The notes below the pieces were generated by a model. The model was not told the origin of the DNA and did not search any database. It saw only the letters and a program-made list of their open reading frames with translations. Both the position numbers and the translations under genes were made by a program. Of a stretch of DNA of 64,000 nucleotides, positions 9,184 through 18,306 are shown in pieces. Every line of letters starts with the position of its first letter. Positions within the stretch are counted from its first letter, which is position 1. The stretch is from Mycobacterium sp. SMC-4 (GTDB taxonomy: Bacteria > Actinomycetota > Actinomycetes > Mycobacteriales > Mycobacteriaceae): positions 1 to 64,000 of the forward strand of contig NZ_CP079872.1 in the NCBI RefSeq assembly GCF_025263265.1. Direction: 5' to 3'.

Positions 9184-11292
9184 TTACCGTTGTGGGGGCT
9201 GCTCGCGGCGCCCTGCTGTGGGTGGCGGCTGCTGGTCCTCGTCTCGACCGCGGTCCGACAGCGGGGTGCTTGCGGCCGTATTTCCAGCCGGTGGGCTCGT
9301 TGCGGATCTGCCCGTGCGGCCGGAGGCAGGAGCTGATCCTGCTGACTGCCCAGGCGGCGGCGGTGGTGGCGGCGCGGGTCGACGTCCTGCGGTGCTGTCG
9401 TCACTTTTGCTGCGACGGTCAGAAACAGCCTTGGCTGTCAGTGCCGCCCCGGCGACGACCGGGGCGGCCGGCCCCGCCAGCGCCGATGCGCCGGCGGTCC
9501 CAGCTACACCCGCCGTCCCGGCCGCCCCAGCACCAGCCCCTGCTGCTGGCGCCGCGGCCGCCGCGCGGGCACCGACGGCCCCCGCGCCACTGCTCACACC
9601 AGATGCGGTGCTCGCCGGGACCGCGCTGCTGGCGGGGGTCGCCGCTGGCGGCGCGACGGTGCGCGCACCACCAGCGCCGGGACCCGATCCTGGGCCGCGC
9701 GATCCGGCACTGGCGGGCGTCGGGGGATGCGGTCGGCGTCCAGGCCCTGACCCAGGCCCACGGCTACCGACGTCGGAGTTTTGACCAGAACTCGGCAGTC
9801 CGGTGTCATCGCGCATCATCCGGCGCATGTCGCGGGCATTGCCCCGCATTGCCGCAGCCTGCCCGGCAGGTCCCATCCCGAACTGGAATGACCGTTTGGC
9901 GATCGTCATCGGGCCGGGAAGCCCGGAATCGCCGAAGCCGCGTAGCAGCGCGCGGAATCCGAACACCGCCGCTGCGGTGATCAGCAGCATCACGATCATC
10001 TTCATGATCGGATGGCCGATATCCATACCCGGCATGGTGTTGCCGGTGACATGGGACATGATCACCAGCACGACACCGAAAGCCGCTGTGGCAAACATCA
10101 TCTCCACGCCGTGCACCAGCAGTTTGAGCGCGGTGCGCTTGGCGTACTGACGTTGCGGTCCCGGAGCGACGGCTACTGCCGCGGCGGGGACGAGCACCAA
10201 CACGTTCCAGAAGGTGAGAAACCCGATGCGGATCACTTCGCAGCCCATGTAGCACAGCAGCAGCAACAGCACCAAGACGATGCAGTTCATGAAAAACATC
10301 AATCCGACTGTTTCGCCGCTGAGTTGGCGTGCATGCACCACCGCTTCCATCCGGCCGCATTGCTCCATCGCCTGCACCGGCCCGCTGGCGGCTCCGGCGA
10401 TCGCAGCAGAGGTCCCCTCGATGCCGCTGCCTCTGTTCAGGGCGGCATTCCAGGCCGCCGCGCAGCCGGAGTAGTTGTCGATGACCTCCCCGAAGTTGGC
10501 GATCTGGATGGGGTGGCGAACCAACACGGTGGCCATCCATTGGGTCAACGCCGTGGTCTGGGCATCGATGTTGCCGCCGGCCAGCGACCCGTTGTTGCCC
10601 ACTCCCAAGGAAATCTGGAACCCGAGGGAACGGCCAACGGCTAGCAAGCCCTCCTCGCCCACCAACTCCTTAACCGGGTCACGCAGGAACAAGGCGATCA
10701 GCAGGATCACCAGAAATCCGCTGCCCATCACCGCCGCCCCGGTGCCGAAACCCCGGCTATAGCAGAGCATCCCGCCGACGAACAAGCAGATGACCAGGGC
10801 CAGCGGGATGATCTGGAAGGTTTGCACGAAATGGCCGATCGCCGCGGCCACGGGGGCGGCAAGCGCACCCAGCCAGCCCAGCCACACCGACCCCAACGCG
10901 AACTTGATGAACCAGATCCCCAGGGCGCAGACCGTTACCAGGAATCCGCAGCACAGCCCCAGCAGAGTCGCTAACTGGCTGTAGGTCAACGCAATCTGGA
11001 CACGGTCAGCGAGGCCGGGCACCCACGACGAGGGGTCCAGCATGCTCATGTCGCTGCCCTGCTCGCGAACGGCATCGAGCATGGAGACAGTGCCGATGAA
11101 GTACGACCCGATGGGCTGACCGGTGGTGTCGGTGATCCCGGTCCATCCCACGGCATTGGTGAATCCTGCTGCGCTGGCCTGAGGCGCAGTCACCAGCGCG
11201 ACGAGCGCCCCGGCCCACAGGAGTTGGGTCATCAGCCATGCCCGGCGAAGGCCGGGATGGGTGTAACGCCAGGCGCAGTAGGCGGTCAGCAT
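9184..11292 (-). CDS. Polytopic T4SS membrane protein (VirB6/TraG-like)
   Basis: 702 residues from ATG 11292, overlapping the end of the VirB4-like gene. The N-terminus has a signal-like helix ending PQASAAGF. Further hydrophobic helices occur at about 105-160, 160-205, 325-350, 355-375, 390-415 and 430-450. The last 230 residues are Pro/Gly/Ala-rich, with the phrase GSRGPGSGPG twice. Size, topology and position next to the VirB4-like ATPase fit the inner-membrane channel component of Gram-positive T4SS. The call rests on topology and context, not on conserved motifs. Confidence 0.65.
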   Translation of the reverse strand: MLTAYCAWRYTHPGLRRAWLMTQLLWAGALVALVTAPQASAAGFTNAVGWTGITDTTGQPIGSYFIGTVSMLDAVREQGSDMSMLDPSSWVPGLADRVQIALTYSQLATLLGLCCGFLVTVCALGIWFIKFALGSVWLGWLGALAAPVAAAIGHFVQTFQIIPLALVICLFVGGMLCYSRGFGTGAAVMGSGFLVILLIALFLRDPVKELVGEEGLLAVGRSLGFQISLGVGNNGSLAGGNIDAQTTALTQWMATVLVRHPIQIANFGEVIDNYSGCAAAWNAALNRGSGIEGTSAAIAGAASGPVQAMEQCGRMEAVVHARQLSGETVGLMFFMNCIVLVLLLLLCYMGCEVIRIGFLTFWNVLVLVPAAAVAVAPGPQRQYAKRTALKLLVHGVEMMFATAAFGVVLVIMSHVTGNTMPGMDIGHPIMKMIVMLLITAAAVFGFRALLRGFGDSGLPGPMTIAKRSFQFGMGPAGQAAAMRGNARDMRRMMRDDTGLPSSGQNSDVGSRGPGSGPGRRPHPPTPASAGSRGPGSGPGAGGARTVAPPAATPASSAVPASTASGVSSGAGAVGARAAAAAPAAGAGAGAAGTAGVAGTAGASALAGPAAPVVAGAALTAKAVSDRRSKSDDSTAGRRPAPPPPPPPGQSAGSAPASGRTGRSATSPPAGNTAASTPLSDRGRDEDQQPPPTAGRREQPPQR

Positions 11293-14129
11293 GGGAGATG
11301 TACTCCCGCAGTGTCATCGAGTCCTCGGGTGTCAAATGCCTGCACGCGCTCTTGCTGCACCGGGGGCAGCATGTCTACCAGCCCGGCCCGGCCGAACTCG
11401 TCAATGAGATAGGCATACCCGTGCCCTTCGACGGTGCGAAGATCGAGCACTTCGGGGTACTCGTCGGGGTCGATGCCGATGGCCTTGAACTCTGTCCGCG
11501 CCTGGTCCCGCTCAATGGGCTTGAACGGTGTGATGATCCGCGACGGCAAGTCCTTTGTCGGAATGCCGTGGAAGTGCTCCACATGCTGGGAGATCGCGAT
11601 CAGGCCGTAACGCTCCTTGCGGCCCTGGGTGATCAAACGAACCGCGTCCTCCTGCCCGACCGGCGAGGAGAAGTAGGTCCGCGCTTCTTCAGCGACAAAC
11701 CAACCGAATCCTCCCGGTCGGCGGTGCGGCCCGGTGTATGCCTCACGGGTCAGCGCGGCGATCATCCCGTAGATCGCAAACCCGGCCCGCGCCCGAGCAC
11801 TCTGACGGCGGTACTGGTGCAGGTCCTCGGTTTGCGCCGTCGTCGGCAACTCCAACTCGGAGGTCAACCAGACAACGGCATCCCTTTCGGCGATCGGCGG
11901 CACAGGCAGCGACTCGTCGAACATTGCCCGCAGGTAGTCGATGTTCGCCCACATGTCGAGCTTGGCGGTCAAATCGGCGTACTCACGGGCCTGCTGTCCG
12001 CGCAGACTGTTCAGGTACCGGACCAAGGCGCCGAGGCTCTCAGCCACCCGTTGATCTGGACGCAGCAAGAACCGCAGTTGCCGGGCGACTTCGGCGTCCG
12101 GTTCGACACCCATCATCGGCAGCAGGTGGTCCAGCGTGCGTTCCACTGCAATCTCGCGCCGGAAGATCCGCAGACCGTCCATCGACACGTCCCCGCGGGT
12201 CGGATTGATGTAGACGACCCGATCCCCAAGATGGGCAAGGGCCGGCTCCCACTCCCGGTTGGTGCCGGGATCGACAATCGAGCATTGGCTGTTGCGGGCC
12301 AGCAACTCGGTCACGATCCGCTTGGCGCCCTGTGACTTCCCGCCGCCGGGTGGACCGAAGAACAGCACCCCTGGTGCGCCCCGGCGGTGTGCGACACCTT
12401 CGGGGTCCAGCAACACCGGGCTGGGACGGCGGGTGGCCATGTTCCGCGCGAACAGGATTCCGGTGTCGTTGCCCAATTCGTTGGACACCAGTGGTGAGAA
12501 CCGTGCCCACTCGGTGGTGGTGGTCGGCTGGTCGAATTGACTCCGGGGGCTGCGTTCCTCGCTGCCGGGAATGCCCGTCTGCCACAGCGCCACCTGTGCG
12601 CTGCCACGCCACCGACTCAACGTGGTGTCGAGCTCCTCGGCGAAATGCGTCTGCAACTGATGTGCAGCGCGGTCGAGTGCGTCTCGTGTCGCTGCACCGA
12701 CGGCCACTACCGTGGCGGCGCTGACCTCCCGTTCCAACTTGCTGGCCCGCAGTTTGGCGTTGTACTCCTCGCCGGCGGCGTACCGCTCGGCCAGATCAGA
12801 GTTGCTGGCTCGCGCGGACCCACGCTGGAACGCCTGGTCATCGAGATTGCGCTGAGCACGGTCGATCTGGTTCAACGCTCGCTCAGCCGCGCGTGTGCTC
12901 ACGTGCTGAAACCAGTCGACCTCGACCTCGGAATCGACCTCGACGTCGTAGAGGGACAGAAGATACTCGGCCCGTGGGTATACCAGGCCCGCTCGCGGTA
13001 GCTGCGCCACGGCGAGCATGCTCTGATAGCTCGCGGGTTGCTTGGGCCGCCGAATCACCAGAAGGGGCGCCAACGACGGCAGCAGCCGCCGCCACCAGCT
13101 GCGGTGGTCACGACGAGACATCTGATCACCGCCGTCGAAGTCGGCAGGCATCAGCGAGGCAAAGTCGGTGCTGGTCAGCCGATCCGGGCCGCCTGGCTCA
13201 TGCGGGAACGGTTCGGAGAGTGCGCCCAGCGACCAGCGACGTCGGTACCACCAATGGATCTGGCGGGGGGTGGCGGGGCGTGCATTGAACTGGCGGGGAA
13301 TCTTCGTCAGGAGCTTGTCGACCATCTCGCGATAACCGGCCAGCGACTGCGGGTCGTCAGGATCGCGCCCTGCCACCACCGTCGCCATCTTGGCCAGACC
13401 GCCCACCCCACTGCGGCCCTCCATCCCGGCATCGACAGGGATACGCAGTCCGAAGACCTGCTCGTAGAAGGGCTCAATCTGCACGAAGTGCTCCCAATCC
13501 CGCACTTCCTGAATCCAGTTGGGATAGCGCTCGTACCCGGAGAGCATGCGCCGCAACAACTGTCGCGGATTGATACGCACGTTGGCGCCCCACAGCAGCA
13601 TCCCCGAGGGAAGCTGACGGACCAGGGGGCGGTGTCCTCGGGAGACAGCGTCCTTGAGTGCGTAGGACATCATGCCGCCCGGTTGCCCGTCGACAATGAA
13701 CTCGGCGTAGACACCGCCGGGGGTGAAGATGAGGTTGTCGATGACCTCCTCGGGCGGCGAGAGCCACGCGTCGCGACGCCCGTCGACGGCGGCGGTATGG
13801 CGGTTGCGGACCAGGCCCTCCAGCAGCCACATGATCCGATAGAACGGACTGGGCCGCGACACGGGAACCTGGCGAGCCAGCACGGTCAGTCCGGCGGTGA
13901 TCGCCGCCCCGAACAGGAAGACCGCGACCGCATGCCCGGATTCCAGCCAGTGGCGGGTCGCCCACACGGTGGCCGCAGAGCCGACCAGGAAGGTGGCCCC
14001 GTCCCAGATGCGCCACGGCGCAAACCACAGCCGGGTGTTGTCGTCGATGTGCGACAGATAGATGGGGAAATCGCGCACATCGGCGTAGACCCGCGCCCGG
14101 CGTGGTTTATCTGCGTCGTCGGCCACCAT
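11286..14129 (-). CDS. VirB4-like conjugation ATPase
   Basis: 947 residues. ATG at 14129 has AAGGAG upstream. Two hydrophobic helices near residues 45-90 suggest membrane attachment. The Walker A GPPGGGKS lies near residue 590, and an acidic Walker B-like GWFVAEEARTYF near 808, as in the VirB4/TraC/HerA ATPase family. These ATPases power assembly of the conjugation channel on the cytoplasmic face of the membrane. It is flanked by a pilin-sized membrane protein upstream and the VirB6-like protein downstream. Confidence 0.85.
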   Translation of the reverse strand: MVADDADKPRRARVYADVRDFPIYLSHIDDNTRLWFAPWRIWDGATFLVGSAATVWATRHWLESGHAVAVFLFGAAITAGLTVLARQVPVSRPSPFYRIMWLLEGLVRNRHTAAVDGRRDAWLSPPEEVIDNLIFTPGGVYAEFIVDGQPGGMMSYALKDAVSRGHRPLVRQLPSGMLLWGANVRINPRQLLRRMLSGYERYPNWIQEVRDWEHFVQIEPFYEQVFGLRIPVDAGMEGRSGVGGLAKMATVVAGRDPDDPQSLAGYREMVDKLLTKIPRQFNARPATPRQIHWWYRRRWSLGALSEPFPHEPGGPDRLTSTDFASLMPADFDGGDQMSRRDHRSWWRRLLPSLAPLLVIRRPKQPASYQSMLAVAQLPRAGLVYPRAEYLLSLYDVEVDSEVEVDWFQHVSTRAAERALNQIDRAQRNLDDQAFQRGSARASNSDLAERYAAGEEYNAKLRASKLEREVSAATVVAVGAATRDALDRAAHQLQTHFAEELDTTLSRWRGSAQVALWQTGIPGSEERSPRSQFDQPTTTTEWARFSPLVSNELGNDTGILFARNMATRRPSPVLLDPEGVAHRRGAPGVLFFGPPGGGKSQGAKRIVTELLARNSQCSIVDPGTNREWEPALAHLGDRVVYINPTRGDVSMDGLRIFRREIAVERTLDHLLPMMGVEPDAEVARQLRFLLRPDQRVAESLGALVRYLNSLRGQQAREYADLTAKLDMWANIDYLRAMFDESLPVPPIAERDAVVWLTSELELPTTAQTEDLHQYRRQSARARAGFAIYGMIAALTREAYTGPHRRPGGFGWFVAEEARTYFSSPVGQEDAVRLITQGRKERYGLIAISQHVEHFHGIPTKDLPSRIITPFKPIERDQARTEFKAIGIDPDEYPEVLDLRTVEGHGYAYLIDEFGRAGLVDMLPPVQQERVQAFDTRGLDDTAGVHLPC

Positions 14130-14157
14130 GACTCCTTGCTGGGGTTGTTGCGGTCGC

Positions 14158-14430
14158 TCAGCCGAACTGGCCGGAAGTGATTCCGCCGCCGTGCTTGTCG
14201 ACGGTGCTCTTGATGCTCACCGCAAGCCCGACCCCGCCGAGGATGATGGCCGCAATGGCGATGCCTCCGAGCACGCGGCCGGCGGCGGCACCGAAGCCGC
14301 GCGTGAGCGAAAACGCCCCGGCGACACCGCCGACGGCGATGGCGATGATCGCCAACGGAATCTGCGCGGACTGCCACAGCGAGGGAATGGCGGTGAACAA
14401 GTCACCGGCTGCCAGGGTGGTTACGGTCAT
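14158..14430 (-). CDS. Small two-helix membrane protein (possible VirB2-like)
   Basis: 90 residues from ATG 14430 with GGAAGGAACG upstream. Two hydrophobic helices, about 22-44 and 52-72, are separated by a short RGFGAAAGR loop. The size and the position directly before the VirB4-like gene match small VirB2/TrbC-type or similar T4SS membrane subunits, but there is no clear signal peptide. The pilin assignment is inference. Confidence 0.6.
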   Translation of the reverse strand: MTVTTLAAGDLFTAIPSLWQSAQIPLAIIAIAVGGVAGAFSLTRGFGAAAGRVLGGIAIAAIILGGVGLAVSIKSTVDKHGGGITSGQFG

Positions 14431-14464
14431 GATGCGTTCCTTCCGGGTGTACTGATGAGAGGGG

Positions 14465-15415
14465 TTAATTCGGGGTTTGTGCGCTGCGCCAGTCGGTGGC
14501 GACAGTGACCGGTACCAGGGCGTCGTCGGTGGACACTGCGGGAGCGAAGTCGATGGCCGCCACCAACCACCGACCGCCAACGCCGGTCAAGGTCAGCGGG
14601 TAACTCAGCTCACTGGGCGCGTACTGCGATGTCACTGCGGTGACAGCCGCCAGCACGCGCACGGTCTGCCCGTCTGCGGGGGCTGTCGGCGGCGGCGTGA
14701 CAGCGGTGATTCCCGAGATCGTCACGCTCTCATAGGCTCCGGCAACGCCCAGCAGCTTCGATTCGGCAGTGACGTAGCGCTCCACCGACCCGTTGCCGGT
14801 CAGGTACGCGGTGAGGAATCCGGCGGCCACGGTGTAAGCCGGGTCCGATTCACTGAGGGTGGTCGGGTAGCTCAGGGGCAGATCCGCGCCAGCACCGGGA
14901 CCGCTGATCCGCGCTGGCAACGACGCTGCCCGCGGCCCAAACCGCGACCACAGCACCGGCACCCGGTACAGCGCCCTTTGCGGGCTGGCCGATTCATACG
15001 GGCGTTGGGTCACCCCCACCACCACCGAGAAGACCTCGGCGTCGGCGTCCTTGCCGGCGGTGCCCGCAAACGTCACTGCGACCACGGTGGGGGTGTTGAT
15101 CACCACTGCCGGAGTGGAGGGAAGTTGCAGATTCCCTTTGGGGACCGAGACGAACTGATCCAAACTGTGGGCATCGGACTGGCTTGCGGTCAGCCACACC
15201 GACACGTAGTCCTGAGCGAATGCACTGACCACCGCCGACTTGTTGACCACTTCCCGAGAAGGGGTGACGAGATCCGGCGGCGAGCCAAACAAGAACTGCC
15301 ACACCAGGTTTAGTCCTGCCAGCGCGGCCAGACCGATCGCCAGCGGTTTGATGACCGCGGTGGCGGTGTGTTTGCCCCGTTGGATGCGGCGCTGCCAGAT
15401 CCTGCTCATCTGCAT
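14465..15415 (-). CDS. TcpC/VirB8-like conjugal transfer protein
   Basis: 316 residues from ATG 15415 with GAGGAA upstream; a second ATG two codons on is possible. There is one membrane helix at about 22-42, then an extracytoplasmic region that appears to hold two related alpha/beta (NTF2-like) modules, about 55-165 and 185-310, as in the TcpC family of Gram-positive T4SS. The phrases AQDYVSVWLTA and AAGFLTAYLTGNGSVERYV are typical of those modules. It is a scaffold subunit of the conjugation channel. Confidence 0.8.
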   Translation of the reverse strand: MQMSRIWQRRIQRGKHTATAVIKPLAIGLAALAGLNLVWQFLFGSPPDLVTPSREVVNKSAVVSAFAQDYVSVWLTASQSDAHSLDQFVSVPKGNLQLPSTPAVVINTPTVVAVTFAGTAGKDADAEVFSVVVGVTQRPYESASPQRALYRVPVLWSRFGPRAASLPARISGPGAGADLPLSYPTTLSESDPAYTVAAGFLTAYLTGNGSVERYVTAESKLLGVAGAYESVTISGITAVTPPPTAPADGQTVRVLAAVTAVTSQYAPSELSYPLTLTGVGGRWLVAAIDFAPAVSTDDALVPVTVATDWRSAQTPN

Positions 15416-15432
15416 ATCGAGATTCCTCGCTG

Positions 15433-16512
15433 TTACAGCGGCTCGTGGCCGATGACCTTCAAACTCTTGATCGCGAACGCGGCATCGACAGGGTCGGACT
15501 CCGGGTGCCCACCCATCGAGTCGGCAGGCAGCGGGGCCAGCGACAACGGCGGTGTGGGGGCAGCGAACCCCCCGGCGGTTGTCGTCGGTGACGCTCCGGC
15601 CTCGGGCTGAGCCGGTGGCCGGGAGGTCTGCCGGATCAGGATCTTGATCTTGGAGGCCAGGACCCGCTTGATCGGCTGAACGGCTTCACCGTGAACGTTC
15701 TTGGTTTCCTGAGTCACCAGCGTCGAGTCGGTGTCGTTGAACAGATACTGCACGGTGGTGACCACGCGATACTGCCCCCACTGCGACACTCCGCTGGCAT
15801 CTTTGCCCACCCAGCCGGGAGTCAAGGAAATCGCGGTGATCATGTAGGTCTTCGACAGGTCGATCTCGATCACCTGTCCGTCGGCCCCACCGCGCACACA
15901 GACAAACGCGCTGTGCGGATCAGCCCCGGCCATCGTCTGCGCCGAAGTCGACCCCGCTGCGCAGGACTTCGCGGCATCGGCGGTGTACGGAAGGGGCCGG
16001 TCGGAGGTGTCTGCCACCGCAGGTTTCGCCGGCGCCGGCCGTGAGGGCGGCAGATCGCCAGGCTCGGTGACCGATGCGGCAGTCGGACGCGCGGCCGGCT
16101 CATCGGAACCGTAAACCGTGACCGCACCGACGATCGCCACCAACACCGCCACCAGCCCCGCCGCCGCAAAGCCCATCGCGATCTTGCCGTCGAACCGGCG
16201 CGGCCGTTCCAGCTCGCCGCGGTCCTCGTCACCATCGACCGGAGCTACCAGGTCACGCGGGAACCCCTCGGCCACGCCCATCGGATCGGCGTAATCATCG
16301 AACGGGTCATCCCCGTCCTGCTCGTCCTCGTCGTAGAGATCCTCGCCCAGTTCCTCGTCACCGTAGAAGTCATCTACCTCGGCGTCGTCGTCAACCTCAT
16401 GGTCGGCCTGGGCGCCCTCGGGAGGCTCGAAGCCGGGGGCATCAGGGTAGAGACCATCAGCATCCCCCGGCGTCTGCAGTTGAAGCGTCCACTCCTCATT
16501 GGTCATCGTCAT
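15433..16512 (-). CDS. Membrane protein with discoidin-like extracytoplasmic domain
   Basis: 359 residues from ATG 16512, overlapping the upstream gene as ATGA; a second ATG at 16506 is possible. A very acidic N-terminal cytoplasmic tail (about 35-100) is followed by one membrane helix (about 115-138), a Pro-rich spacer, and a C-terminal domain with KSCAAGSTSAQTMAG, FVCVRGGADGQVIEIDL and AISLTPGWVGKD. That pattern recalls the discoidin/F5-8C-like domains of actinobacterial envelope proteins. It sits between TcpC-like and small membrane genes of the T4SS operon, so it is likely an envelope-facing part of the transfer apparatus. Confidence 0.6.
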   Translation of the reverse strand: MTMTNEEWTLQLQTPGDADGLYPDAPGFEPPEGAQADHEVDDDAEVDDFYGDEELGEDLYDEDEQDGDDPFDDYADPMGVAEGFPRDLVAPVDGDEDRGELERPRRFDGKIAMGFAAAGLVAVLVAIVGAVTVYGSDEPAARPTAASVTEPGDLPPSRPAPAKPAVADTSDRPLPYTADAAKSCAAGSTSAQTMAGADPHSAFVCVRGGADGQVIEIDLSKTYMITAISLTPGWVGKDASGVSQWGQYRVVTTVQYLFNDTDSTLVTQETKNVHGEAVQPIKRVLASKIKILIRQTSRPPAQPEAGASPTTTAGGFAAPTPPLSLAPLPADSMGGHPESDPVDAAFAIKSLKVIGHEPL

Positions 16513-16934
16513 CGCGGCCTCCGCTGAGGATCGACACCGTGATGCAGGGTGGCCGCCGCCCGCGGGCTTATCCGACGCCGCTGCCCCCGCCACGACCGCC
16601 CCACTGGGTCCTGTTGCGGTGCGCCTGCACGGCCGCGAGCGGCGGGCCGCGGTGCCCCCACCAACGTGGCCGGCCACAGGTGCGATCCGCCCACCGCGAC
16701 GACGCTGGACGGCGAAGTGGTGTTCACGGGTAAAGCAATCGAGACACCCCCGCCGCCCCCTGCCGCAGCCGGACCAGGGACGCCATCCCGGCGGCCCAGC
16801 CTGTTCACAGACACGCGCAGCAACACCCCAATTAGCAAGAGCCCAAACACAACACCCAGGTAGAGCGTTGCGGACTCCCCCAAGAAGGAGACAACTGCCA
16901 GTCCCGGCGCTACGCTGTCCAACATGTTTCTCAT
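16509..16934 (-). CDS. Small single-helix membrane protein, first gene of T4SS operon
   Basis: 141 residues if ATG 16934 is used; GTG 16964 and ATG 16925 are alternatives and none has a strong ribosome binding site. One membrane helix lies near the N-terminus (LYLGVVFGLLLIGVLLRVSV), then a Gly/Pro/Arg-rich tail. It overlaps the next gene by four bases, which supports it being real. Function unknown. It is the upstream end of the operon and lies head to head with the gene at 16973. Confidence 0.5.
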   Translation of the reverse strand: MRNMLDSVAPGLAVVSFLGESATLYLGVVFGLLLIGVLLRVSVNRLGRRDGVPGPAAAGGGGGVSIALPVNTTSPSSVVAVGGSHLWPATLVGAPRPAARGRAGAPQQDPVGRSWRGQRRRISPRAAATLHHGVDPQRRPR

Positions 16935-16972
16935 CGTGACAGACCAGACACAGAAAGACAACACGTAAACAA

Positions 16973-17797
16973 ATGTTGTTCAAGCCGGGTGTTGACCGAT
17001 ACGACGAGCTGCGCCGCGAGTGGATCGCGGAGCACTCCGGAATCTTCACGATGCAGATCCGCCGAGCCGAGCTGCTCAACCGACGAATTCGCCGCCGCCA
17101 CCGCGAGACCGCTGGAGCCCGCCCCAACCCCTATGACGATCACGCCACCCACCCACTGCTGAGCAGGGGCGCCAAGACCGTCGAGGCCAAACTAGAGCTG
17201 GGCATCGTGGTCTTGGCGGCGCTCGCCGCGCCCCTCGGCTGGGCGGTCGGCAGATTCCTCTACCAGCGCATCGAGACCCTGATCCCCGACCGCCTACGCT
17301 CCTACCCAGTACCGGCGCTGCTCATCGCCGCCGCAGTCCTCGGCGCCTTGACCACCGTGCTCTACAACCCAGGCCCCAGCCTGAGCAGCGCAATCTTGGC
17401 GCCCTGGCTGATGGCCCAGATCCCCGCAGCCGCGCTCACCGCCGGGATCTACGGCATTCTCAACGGCTGGCTGGCCATCGACGGCTCCACCGAGTGGTGG
17501 CCACTGACGCCGCCACCGCCGTCCGTAGACCTGCCTGCGCAACTGCTACCTGACGACCTCACCGCACCCTCGCTGTTCGACACCGAAACGGTCGCAGAAC
17601 CCATCGAACTGACCCCCTTGGGCGCCGGACCTACTCGCTCACTCCCCCGATCCTCGGCGTTGCTCCTCACGGCCCTGGTGCTTAACGTGCTGGGCATCAT
17701 CTGGACAACGGCAGCCGTCGGGGTCGGAGTCAAGACCACCGTCTCGGAGGCGCTGACTCCCTCAAGCACCATCGGCTTGCGCTACCACCCGAGTTAA
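16973..17797 (+). CDS. Four-helix membrane protein, divergent from T4SS operon
   Basis: 274 residues from ATG 16973. There is an Arg-rich N-terminal 45 residues, then hydrophobic helices at about 75-97, 110-130, 142-166 and 226-250. I recognise no family. The start is 8 to 38 bases from the divergent operon start, so each promoter must lie inside the other gene. It is probably an inner-membrane partner of the transfer system, judged by position only. The start is not certain: no good ribosome binding site precedes it, and ATG 17051 is an alternative. Confidence 0.6.
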   Translation: MLFKPGVDRYDELRREWIAEHSGIFTMQIRRAELLNRRIRRRHRETAGARPNPYDDHATHPLLSRGAKTVEAKLELGIVVLAALAAPLGWAVGRFLYQRIETLIPDRLRSYPVPALLIAAAVLGALTTVLYNPGPSLSSAILAPWLMAQIPAAALTAGIYGILNGWLAIDGSTEWWPLTPPPPSVDLPAQLLPDDLTAPSLFDTETVAEPIELTPLGAGPTRSLPRSSALLLTALVLNVLGIIWTTAAVGVGVKTTVSEALTPSSTIGLRYHPS

Positions 17798-18306
17798 GTC
17801 GCTCTAGCCACGCTTGGACCAGTCGGTGCTTTGACCTGGGGTTCTTGCGGGGCTTAGTGCCCATTCTGCGCCCTAAGCTGGGCCGGTAGCCTCGGTTGGA
17901 GGTGTTGATTCGGCGGGTGCGCACGGGTCCGGGTGCTACCGCTGTGCAGATCGCCGGGTCCGTGGACGGCCCGTCTTCGTATCGTGCGGCATGTGGGTTC
18001 TGCCCGCGGTAATGCCAAGCTTGGCCTCTGATGGACGAAGTCCGGCGGCTGTTCCGCTTCCCACCATCCCATGTGTCCCCATCGTCCCTTCCGGCCCGAG
18101 CTCGGGACACAGGACTTCTTGAACCTCCCCAGTCCCACAGGAACGCGCCAGCTCAACGAGCTGCGGCCATTGACGCCGCCACCCCGCCCCCCGTCGAACG
18201 CTTGTTTCGGAAGTCCAGCCATATGGACCGCCTTTCGAACAGCGTTCTGCTAAGAATGCACGAAGCTTTCTGTGGCACGGTGAAAGAAAAATGGAAGAGG
18301 TGGGTT
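17798..18306. other. Intergenic region with insertion-sequence remnant
   Basis: No intact gene. It holds a short transposase-like fragment at 17902-18012 and a perfect 12-base palindrome GCCAAGCTTGGC at 18014-18025. The remainder up to the lipoprotein start shows no coding signal on either strand that I trust. Confidence 0.5.
17902..18012 (+). pseudogene. Remnant of a transposase N-terminus (IS1634-like)
   Basis: A 36-codon frame starting GTG 17902 reads ...IRRVRTGPGATAVQIAG... and then stops. The phrase RVRT-GATAVQI is the characteristic N-terminal start of IS4/IS1634-type transposases of mycobacteria. Nothing of the rest of the enzyme follows. Probably a scar of an old insertion. Based on recall of the family motif. 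Confidence 0.45.
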
